Both the position numbers and the translations under genes were made by a program. The notes below the pieces were generated by a model. The model saw nothing but the letters and a program-made list of their open reading frames with translations. It did not search any database and had not been told where the DNA came from. This document shows, piece by piece, positions 1 through 4,092 of a stretch of 5,593 bases of DNA. Position 1 is the stretch's first letter, and each line of letters begins with the position of its first letter. The stretch spans positions 1 to 5,593 of the forward strand of contig VGRU01000227.1 in NCBI GenBank assembly GCA_016875255.1, given 5' to 3'. This DNA comes from Deltaproteobacteria bacterium. GTDB lineage: Bacteria; Desulfobacterota; BSN033; UBA1163.

Positions 1-100
1 TTAAAACGGCTCCAAATACTGGTCCCTCGATCACACAACGTTTACACGAGATTACATTTATTTTCAACACATTTCTAATCGTTGTAATCGTTTCATAATC

Positions 101-164
101 CCTGCCTCCCGGCCCCCTGCCTACCGGCAGTCAGGCGGTCCCGACCGAGGGCGGGGCAGGCAGG
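101..164. repeat. GC-rich structured intergenic repeat island
   Basis: A GC-rich block inside AT-rich surroundings. Outer arms CCTGCCT (101-107) and AGGCAGG (158-164) are inverted. Inside lie two perfect small hairpins: CTGCC-TACC-GGCAG at 117-130 and CGGTC-CC-GACCG at 136-147. The composition and nested dyads resemble dispersed REP-like intergenic repeats containing CCTGCC/GGCAGG motifs. I see no reading frame I would trust here or in the preceding 100 bases. Whether it is dispersed in this genome cannot be seen from one copy. Confidence 0.6.
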
Positions 165-176
165 TATGTAATCAGC

Positions 177-243
177 GATTTCTGTGCTTTTTGAGAAATC
201 TCAAAAGAAAATTCTTGACAAATATTAAATTAAAAGGGATAAA
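177..243 (+). promoter_or_regulatory. Promoter with upstream dyad, module copy A
   Basis: TTGACA at 215-220, a 17-nt spacer, then GATAAA at 238-243 form a plausible housekeeping sigma promoter whose transcript would start near 250, about 29 nt before the 23-residue ORF. Upstream lies the inverted repeat GATTTCT (177-183) / AGAAATC (194-200). It overlaps a perfect 18-bp palindrome TTTTGAGA-AA-TCTCAAAA at 189-206 that ends 8 nt before the -35 box. That position suits an operator or activator site. The block recurs at 370-412 ahead of the next small gene. Confidence 0.6.
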
Positions 244-278
244 TAAATCAATAGACGGACGGAGGAGGTGATTGAAAT

Positions 279-350
279 ATGTCTTGCGGGGCAAAGAGTT
301 GTGGAAAAACGAAGAAGACCGTAAAGAAACCGAAGCCGAAGAAGAAATAA
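279..350 (+). CDS. 23-residue Cys/Lys-rich mini-protein
   Basis: A very short ORF that I do not recognise. Its start is supported by a strong Shine-Dalgarno sequence, GGAGGAGGTGAT at 261-272, at normal spacing, and by the promoter just upstream. The product begins MSCGAKSCGK, with a CG-x3-CG pair of cysteines (C3, C8), and continues into a basic Lys/Pro tail with about half its residues lysine (KPKPKKK at the C-terminus). It has no signal peptide or membrane segment, so it is presumably cytoplasmic. The cysteine pair could bind a metal or respond to redox, and the tail could bind nucleic acid; both are guesses. The next gene, also Cys-containing, starts 156 nt downstream behind a similar promoter module, which suggests a shared signal. 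Ribosome binding site and promoter make translation likely despite the size. Confidence 0.6.
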   Translation: MSCGAKSCGKTKKTVKKPKPKKK

Positions 351-369
351 TTTGAAACTGAAAACCCAT

Positions 370-435
370 GATTTCTGGACTTTTTCAGAAATCTCCCATT
401 TTTTTCTTGACAACATAGAGGAATTCTGTTATTCG
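370..435 (+). promoter_or_regulatory. Promoter with upstream dyad, module copy B
   Basis: The inverted repeat GATTTCTG (370-377) / CAGAAATC (386-393) is followed after 13 nt by TTGACA (407-412). After a 17-nt spacer comes a weak -10, TATTCG (430-435), preceded by an extended-10 TG at 427-428. The block matches copy A almost base for base in the dyad, its T-rich loop and the TTCTTGACA end, while the sequence between differs. The expected start is near 442, giving a leader of about 65 nt to the 52-residue ORF. The dyad followed by a T-run at 400-405 could also terminate transcription from the preceding mini-gene. Confidence 0.5.
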
Positions 436-506
436 ATTGACCTATATTTATTATGGGCTTAAGAAGTCTTTAGAGAAAGAACAATGAATGAAAGGAGGTG
501 AAGGTA

Positions 507-665
507 ATGAGGAGAATGGTGTGTATCTTTTTGGCATTGGCGATGTTGGCAATCTTTTCTTTCGGTTGCGGGACCGCAGGAGACGTAAAGATTAAATGTC
601 CGAAATGCGGCGCCGTATTCACAGTGGATGAGGGCTTAGCCGAAATCCAGAAGAAAGGCTTCTAA
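507..665 (+). CDS. Small exported Cys-knuckle protein, putative lipoprotein (52 aa)
   Basis: A complete 52-residue ORF with Shine-Dalgarno AAAGGAGGTGAA (491-502) just ahead of the ATG. Residues 1-20 are a typical export signal: basic MRRM, then a hydrophobic stretch to IFSFG. C21 follows in the context SFGC, a position suited to lipidation, although the lipobox is imperfect because Phe sits at -2 and Ser at -3. The remaining mature part of about 32 residues contains CPKCG (C31, C34) followed by AVFTVDEGL. This resembles one half of a small zinc ribbon of the MJ0042/CPxC kind, with no second CxxC pair, so a metal site would need a dimer or partner. It forms its own transcription unit between promoter copy B and the terminator at 717-750. 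I infer a periplasmic, membrane-tethered peptide of unknown function, possibly metal- or redox-related. Confidence 0.7.
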   Translation: MRRMVCIFLALAMLAIFSFGCGTAGDVKIKCPKCGAVFTVDEGLAEIQKKGF

Positions 666-716
666 TCTCTTCAGAAGAAGCTCAATTATTCCTCTAGAGG
701 AAAGAGAAATAGTTTT

Positions 717-750
717 AAAGGGAAGGGAAAAACTCTCTTCCCTTTTTTTT
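717..750 (+). terminator. Intrinsic terminator of the 52-residue gene
   Basis: A perfect 9-bp stem, AAAGGGAAG (717-725) with CTTCCCTTT (737-745), has an 11-nt loop and a T-run to 750, about 50 nt after the stop codon. A 14-bp palindrome TTCCTCTAGAGGAA lies between stop codon and terminator at 689-702. On the minus strand the stem is preceded by a run of A, so it might work in both directions and also stop transcription of the minus-strand B3/4 gene. Confidence 0.85.
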
Positions 751-786
751 CAAAAAGTAGGACAACCCTTCGGGGCTGCGTTTATC

Positions 787-937
787 TTAGTGCTTCGATT
801 CGCAAATACGATCACATATCCACATGCTGCGAATTGAAATCATTGCTGACTCAGCACTAAGTCCTGAGTAAATAAATACGTTACCGAATTTATGAATCGA
901 TGGACTTAGCAAGGCTCCTGCGGCAGGGCCGTGCCCT
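787..937. repeat. Gene-free stretch with overlapping inverted repeats
   Basis: No ORF is convincing between 751 and 961. TTAGTGCT (787-794) is inverted at AGCACTAA (853-860), and inside it TCGATTCGCA (795-804) pairs with TGCGAATTGA (828-837) with one G-T mismatch. CTAAGTCC (857-864) is inverted again at GGACTTAG (902-909), overlapping the first arm, so the two hairpins cannot form together. AGGGC-CGT-GCCCT (925-937) lies 25 nt past the stop of the minus-strand gene but lacks a T-run. This may be a decayed mobile element or an RNA with alternative folds. Confidence 0.45.
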
Positions 938-961
938 ATGCGTTTTCTCCCCCCTTTGATT

Positions 962-1669
962 TCAGAAAGAGAATTCCACGGATGGATTTTCCCTGTTGAG
1001 GATGGCAGAAAAGAGGGTTCCCCCTAAAAACTTCGGGACCCCTTCGGAGAGGTCACGCACGATTTCGTCGGCCAGCCCACTTTCGACCTCGCCTAACACA
1101 TCGATCGGGATGAAGATATTTCTTGTCTTTTCAGTGGCCTTATCCTTTTCACATTGACGCCAGACCCAGTTCCGGGTCAATACCTCCTGCTCATCCCGGT
1201 AGACCAGCTCCCCTTTCGGAACCGTCACCTTCTCCCCTCCTCCCATAGGAATAAAGGGTTCCCACCCCTCTGAGAATCGGAGATGGATATTTCCTTGAAG
1301 CGTGTCCAGATCATGTCCTCCCATTGGGACAAGATGTCTGAGAGAGACGCTGTTGTAAAGATCAACCAGGGGATTGATCTTGGGGAAGGGGTCTCCTTTG
1401 AGGATTCTCCTTGCCATCGATTCCACAGAACTCGGGAACTTGCTTCCCGAAATGCCGAGTTTGGCAAAGGCGGTTCTCCAGGGTTTGATCCTGGGATGAT
1501 CCTGGGCCTTATCCCCGACGAAGTTCTTCTTCAACGCCTCGATGGCCCCTTGGAGGAGTTGGTCTATTTCGCTGGAAGAATGAGTGTTGTCCAGGCCCGT
1601 TGCCACGACCATTCCGATCGTGAGATCAGGCAGAAGATCGAAGAGTTCTTTCTGGATTGAGAAAAGCAT
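962..1669 (-). CDS. Solo B3/4-domain protein (PheT-editing-domain relative)
   Basis: A complete 235-residue ORF. The start is fixed by AGGAGG (plus positions 1675-1680) 5 nt before the ATG. The sequence matches the stand-alone B3/B4 family (COG3382), related to the tRNA-binding and editing domain of phenylalanyl-tRNA synthetase beta. Landmarks in order are WRTAFAKLGI at 64-73, KFPSSVESMARRILKG at 77-92, INPLVDLYNSVSLRHLVPMG at 98-117, GHDLD at 118-122, GELVYRDE at 153-160 and a WRQCEKDKATEKTRN segment at 170-184. The invariant NPLVDLYN block and the W-RQ/T-T segment are intact, so the gene is probably functional. Family members are cytosolic and are thought to bind tRNA or hydrolyse mischarged aminoacyl-tRNA; the exact substrate cannot be read from sequence. 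It stands alone, with no synthetase gene beside it, and is convergent with the small genes to its left. Confidence 0.88.
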   Translation of the reverse strand: MLFSIQKELFDLLPDLTIGMVVATGLDNTHSSSEIDQLLQGAIEALKKNFVGDKAQDHPRIKPWRTAFAKLGISGSKFPSSVESMARRILKGDPFPKINPLVDLYNSVSLRHLVPMGGHDLDTLQGNIHLRFSEGWEPFIPMGGGEKVTVPKGELVYRDEQEVLTRNWVWRQCEKDKATEKTRNIFIPIDVLGEVESGLADEIVRDLSEGVPKFLGGTLFSAILNRENPSVEFSF

Positions 1670-1748
1670 TCTTTCCTCCTTTTACCCCCTCGAAACTCAT
1701 GAGGAGCATAATGGGATTTCCAATTTCCCTACCATCGGACAGATTAAA

Positions 1749-1764
1749 TGTCAACAGGCTGTTG
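1749..1764 (-). promoter_or_regulatory. Possible -35 box and dyad upstream of the B3/4 gene
   Basis: Read on the minus strand, TTGACA (1754-1749) lies 80 nt upstream of the B3/4 start and overlaps a perfect dyad CAACAG-G-CTGTTG (1752-1764). No good -10 hexamer is found at normal spacing, where the sequence reads TAGGGA. The promoter call is therefore weak, and the dyad may be an operator or chance. Confidence 0.25.
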
Positions 1765-1781
1765 CCCAAATCGGTTTCATG

Positions 1782-1947
1782 CTTCGACAAGTCTGTCCTC
1801 TCCGAGCCAGAGGCTCTCTGAGCCGGAGGCTGAGCAAGCCGTTCACCCTTAGAGAGCCTCAGGGCGAACGGAGAGTCAAAAGGCTCAGCATGACCGGAAA
1901 AGTTATATGATTTCAACATATCACCGCTCGTCCTGAGCCTGTCGAAG
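1782..1947. repeat. Degenerate dispersed intergenic repeat block
   Basis: Outer ends CTTCGACA (1782-1789) and TGTCGAAG (1940-1947) are inverted. The right end reads CTCGTCCTGAGCCTGTCGAA, a form well known from dispersed intergenic repeats in many proteobacterial and environmental genomes. Inside are GAGCC-AGA-GGCTC (1804-1816) and a long hairpin with arms CCGTTCACCCT (1839-1849) and AGGGCGAACGG (1861-1871), which has one mismatch. Open frames across the block are by-products of its composition. Together with the promoters at its two sides it accounts for most of the 333-base gap between the flanking genes. Confidence 0.65.
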
Positions 1948-1965
1948 TCAAATGGTTGTCTCTCC

Positions 1966-1994
1966 TTGACGAGGGGAACCATTTTTTTTATAGT
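1966..1994 (+). promoter_or_regulatory. Sigma-70 promoter of the response regulator gene, leaderless
   Basis: TTGACG (1966-1971), a 17-nt spacer, and TATAGT (1989-1994) match the housekeeping consensus at 5 of 6 positions in each box. Initiation 6-8 nt after the -10 would fall at about 2000-2003, on the ATG at 2003. The mRNA would have virtually no 5' leader, which agrees with the lack of a Shine-Dalgarno sequence before this gene. Confidence 0.65.
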
Positions 1995-2002
1995 GATTAT
2001 CT

Positions 2003-3385
2003 ATGGAGATAAAACCGACGATCTTAGTCGTAGACGATGAATTAGGAGCCAGGCAGTCTCTCGAAGTTATCCTTGAAGATGACTACCGCGTTCTCAGCGT
2101 GGAAAGCGGTCGGGAGGCCCTGGAGGTTCTTCAGAGAGAGTCCATCGATCTCATCCTCTTAGATGTGAACATGCCTGATATGGATGGACTGCAGGTCCTT
2201 CGCAAGATCAAAGAACAGGATGACGAGATGGACGTCATCATGGTCTCTGCGCTCAATCTGGCCCGAAAGGCAGTGGATGCCATTAAATTGGGTGCCTACG
2301 ACTATATCACCAAGCCTTATGAACCTGAGGATATCCTCTCGACCGTCGATCGGGTCATCAACAAGCAAAAGCTCCATAAAGAATTGGATTTTCTCCGGAG
2401 GGAGGTCGAAACGGTTAGGGGATTCGACCAGATTATCAGCCAGAATAAGGCGATGCTCGAAATCTTTGAACTCGTAAAAAAGGTGGGTTACACCTCCACC
2501 AACATTTTAATCATCGGCGAGAGCGGGACAGGTAAGGAACTGATTGCCCGTGCCATCCATCGCCAGGGAAGTAGAAAGAACGGACCTTTTGTGGGCGTCA
2601 ACTGTGCCGCCATTCCCCCTGAACTGATGGAAAGCGAGATGTTCGGCCACGAAAGGGGGGCCTTTACAGGCGCTCATGCCCGAACCATCGGGAAATTTGA
2701 ATATGCCAATGGGGGAACCCTCTTTCTCGACGAAATTTCAGCGTTAAGATCTGATCTCCAGGCGAAACTTCTCCGGGTCCTTCAGGAGAGGGAGATCGAA
2801 CGGATCGGTTCGAACAAACCCATCAAGGTCGATATCCGGGTCATCTCCGCCACCAATACCAACCTTGAGGATAGCGTTTTGAGTGGAAAATTCCGTCAGG
2901 ATCTTTTCTTCCGGCTCAATGTGGTCCCCATCTCAATCTCTCCCCTTCGGGAGAGGAGGGAAGACATTCCCCTTCTTGCAAAACACTTCCTCAACAAATT
3001 CAACCTTTCCTTTAATAAGAGGATTTCAGGATTCTCCGATAAGGCAATGGATGTCCTGCTCCGGTACCACTGGCCTGGAAACATCCGGGAATTAGAAAAT
3101 CTTATCGAAAGGATCATCGTTCTGTCCAAAAACAACGACATGATCGAACTGGAGGACATCCCCCTTGAGATTTTGATGTCAATAGGTCAAGAGATCAAAG
3201 ATAAACCGTTTCCAAAGGCAGGGCTGATTAAAACGAGAGAAGAGTTTGAAAAACGACTGATTCTCAATGTCCTTGAGGCCACCCGATGGAACCAGACAGA
3301 GGCCGCTAAAATTCTGAAGATCAGCCGGACCTACCTCATCCAAAAAGCAAAACAGTTTGGCATTCTGATGAAAAAGATGGACTGA
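2003..3385 (+). CDS. Sigma-54-dependent response regulator (NtrC family)
   Basis: A complete 460-residue protein of usual family length and domain order. The receiver domain (about 6-120) has the acidic pair D11/D12, phospho-acceptor D54 in LLDVNMPDMDG, switch S82 and K104 before P105. The AAA+ domain (about 144-375) has Walker A GESGTGKE (172-179), an intact GAFTGA sigma-54 contact loop (219-224), Walker B GGTLFLDE (237-244), FRQDLFFRLNV (297-307) and WPGNIRELEN (357-366). A Fis-type helix-turn-helix occupies about 415-455 (NQTEAAKILKISRTYL), slightly unusual because the common SRxTLYRKL reads SRTYLIQKA. When phosphorylated it should form a hexamer, bind enhancers and remodel RNA polymerase-sigma-54. 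No sensor kinase is in the window. There is no Shine-Dalgarno sequence; the chosen ATG gives the canonical receiver N-terminus and coincides with the predicted transcript start. A sigma-54 promoter lies 240 nt after its stop, a likely target. Confidence 0.95.
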   Translation: MEIKPTILVVDDELGARQSLEVILEDDYRVLSVESGREALEVLQRESIDLILLDVNMPDMDGLQVLRKIKEQDDEMDVIMVSALNLARKAVDAIKLGAYDYITKPYEPEDILSTVDRVINKQKLHKELDFLRREVETVRGFDQIISQNKAMLEIFELVKKVGYTSTNILIIGESGTGKELIARAIHRQGSRKNGPFVGVNCAAIPPELMESEMFGHERGAFTGAHARTIGKFEYANGGTLFLDEISALRSDLQAKLLRVLQEREIERIGSNKPIKVDIRVISATNTNLEDSVLSGKFRQDLFFRLNVVPISISPLRERREDIPLLAKHFLNKFNLSFNKRISGFSDKAMDVLLRYHWPGNIRELENLIERIIVLSKNNDMIELEDIPLEILMSIGQEIKDKPFPKAGLIKTREEFEKRLILNVLEATRWNQTEAAKILKISRTYLIQKAKQFGILMKKMD

Positions 3386-3419
3386 TGCCCGATAGGACTG
3401 TAATGTTTTCTTTGGAATG

Positions 3420-3507
3420 TAAACAATCGTTAACAGTTTAAACTACTTTAATTAAATCAGAAGGTTTCATCTTCTAACCCATCCCTTTTCCATCTCGCTG
3501 TTAACAG
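3420..3507. promoter_or_regulatory. Candidate enhancer sites (GTTAACAGTT repeats)
   Basis: The 10-mer GTTAACAGTT occurs at 3429-3438 and again at 3500-3509. The first copy sits inside the imperfect dyad TAAAC (3420-3424) / GTTTA (3436-3440), followed by GTTTAAAC (3436-3443). The second is the centre of a perfect palindrome CTGTTAACAG (3498-3507). The sites lie roughly 150 and 220 bp upstream of the predicted start of the sigma-54 promoter at 3625-3640, the usual range for NtrC-type enhancers. A third GTTAAC is at 3661-3666, just past the start. Binding by the adjacent regulator is an inference. Confidence 0.45.
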
Positions 3508-3549
3508 TTGTTGGCAGTAAAGTTGAAAGGCATCTTTTTCTCCCTTAAG

Positions 3550-3610
3550 ACCTCCCTTCTAAAAATCTCTTTGAGAACAGACACTTAATAGTCCGCCGCG
3601 AAAGGGAGGT
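3550..3610 (+). terminator. Long-loop inverted repeat after the regulator gene, possible terminator
   Basis: Perfect 9-bp arms ACCTCCCTT (3550-3558) and AAGGGAGGT (3602-3610) are separated by 43 nt and followed by a pyrimidine-rich TTCTCTTTTC. A small TCTC-TTT-GAGA hairpin lies in the loop at 3566-3576. It may end the response regulator transcript before the sigma-54 promoter starts 15 nt later. The loop is longer than usual, and a protein-binding site is an alternative. Confidence 0.35.
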
Positions 3611-3624
3611 TTCTCTTTTCGTTC

Positions 3625-3640
3625 TGGCATTCGGATTGCT
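3625..3640 (+). promoter_or_regulatory. Sigma-54 (-24/-12) promoter of the 29-residue peptide gene
   Basis: TGGCAT (3625-3630), N5, TTGCT (3636-3640) carries the essential GG and GC dinucleotides exactly 10 nt apart and matches the consensus TGGCAC-N5-TTGCW except at one position. A C precedes the TGG, as the consensus prefers. Initiation is expected near 3651, about 64 nt before the ATG at 3715. It is the only convincing -24/-12 element found on either strand and lies directly after the gene for a sigma-54 activator. Confidence 0.85.
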
Positions 3641-3714
3641 CTTATGCTCTTATCGTCTGTGTTAACTCGTTTCATTCCTCTCAACCTAAAACCATAAAAA
3701 AAGGAGGTGATATC

Positions 3715-3804
3715 ATGAAGAAGATCGCAATCGAGTTGGTCATCATTGCATTGTCAGTGATGGCCTATGTGCTGCCTGTTTTCGCTGAAGGTAGCGGCTG
3801 GTAA
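3715..3804 (+). CDS. 29-residue secreted mini-peptide precursor (mature EGSGW)
   Basis: A short ORF with an almost perfect Shine-Dalgarno sequence, AAGGAGGTGAT at 3701-3711, 7 nt from GGAGG to ATG, and a sigma-54 promoter. The product is nearly all signal peptide: MKK, a hydrophobic core at about residues 8-20 (LVIIALSVMAYVL), then PVFA at 21-24 as a good signal peptidase I site (V22, A24). Cleavage would release only EGSGW (25-29). If it were not cleaved it would be a single-span membrane peptide with a five-residue periplasmic tail. E7, near the start of the core, is unusual for a signal peptide. There is no Cys, so it is not a lipoprotein. I do not recognise the family. Expression appears to depend on sigma-54 and probably on the neighbouring response regulator, which argues for a regulated role such as a signal, modulator or envelope peptide. 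A MITE-like element begins 23 nt after the stop. Confidence 0.72.
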   Translation: MKKIAIELVIIALSVMAYVLPVFAEGSGW

Positions 3805-3826
3805 TCCACTTTAACCATCTATTTAG

Positions 3827-3955
3827 GTCTGTTTATAAATGTTCTTTTGCCGTCATGCCGGACATGATCCGGCATCCAGAAGGTCTTGAAAGAACTGGAT
3901 TCCGGCTTTCGCCGGAATGACGACCTTTTTGGAAAGCGTTAGTTTATAAACAGAC
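3827..3955. mobile_element. 129-bp MITE-like insertion
   Basis: Perfect 13-bp terminal inverted repeats, GTCTGTTTATAAA (3827-3839) and TTTATAAACAGAC (3943-3955), are flanked by an exact 9-bp direct repeat TCTATTTAG (3818-3826 and 3956-3964), a clean target-site duplication. The interior has no ORF and is itself palindromic: CGTCATGCCGG (3851-3861) faces CCGGAATGACG (3912-3922) with one mismatch, and ATCCAG (3874-3879) faces CTGGAT (3895-3900). TTCCGGC-TTTC-GCCGGAA (3900-3917) is a strong hairpin. The interior resembles widespread CCGGAATGACG-type intergenic repeats. A transposase supplied in trans is implied. Intact ends and duplication suggest a recent insertion. Confidence 0.85.
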
Positions 3956-3972
3956 TCTATTTAGCCCACCTC

Positions 3973-4013
3973 AAAAGAAGCATATCCTATGAAAGGTTGT
4001 GCTTCTTTTTTTT
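3973..4013 (+). terminator. Intrinsic terminator of the mini-peptide gene
   Basis: A 10-bp stem, AAAAGAAGCA (3973-3982) with TGCTTCTTTT (4000-4009), has a 17-nt loop and a T-run to 4013. Without the inserted element and one copy of the target duplication it would lie about 30 nt past the mini-peptide stop codon. The insertion has moved it to about 170 nt away. Confidence 0.85.
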
Positions 4014-4019
4014 AACCCT

Positions 4020-4048
4020 TTGACATCTTTTCAATTTCCTCATATAAA
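4020..4048 (+). promoter_or_regulatory. Strong sigma-70 promoter of the solute-binding protein gene
   Basis: TTGACA (4020-4025), a 17-nt spacer and TATAAA (4043-4048) make a near-consensus promoter, starting 7 nt after the preceding terminator. Transcription should begin near 4055, giving a leader of about 38 nt. The downstream gene is therefore transcribed independently of the sigma-54 unit. Confidence 0.8.
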
Positions 4049-4092
4049 TACCTTAAAAAATCCCCCCAATCATCTAAAGTCTTAAAGCCGAT

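Noticed and set aside
1..110. Open minus-strand frame reading ...SCKRCVIEGPVFGAVL and leaving the left edge
   Set aside because: It vaguely recalls iron-sulfur protein tails, but it is short, has no clear start or ribosome binding site and runs into a repeat island. Too little for a gene call.
290..311. Walker A-like GAKSCGKT in the 23-residue peptide
   Set aside because: It fits GxxxxGKT by letter only; a 23-residue chain cannot form a P-loop NTPase fold.
172..416. Two minus-strand ORFs of 63-65 codons over the first mini-gene
   Set aside because: They are antisense to the promoter modules and mini-gene, have low-complexity composition and lack a ribosome binding site.
1283..1660. Plus-strand ORF of 125 codons
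   Set aside because: It lies fully antisense to the well-supported B3/4 gene and has no recognisable domain.
1584..1982. Overlapping ORFs on both strands across the repeat block
   Set aside because: Their sequence is explained by the dispersed repeat and the B3/4 gene; no start signals and no protein-like features.
3512..3527. Second sigma-54-like element TGGCAG-N5-TTGAA
   Set aside because: Spacing is right but the -12 GC is GA, which normally abolishes activity; it more likely adjoins the enhancer dyad by chance.
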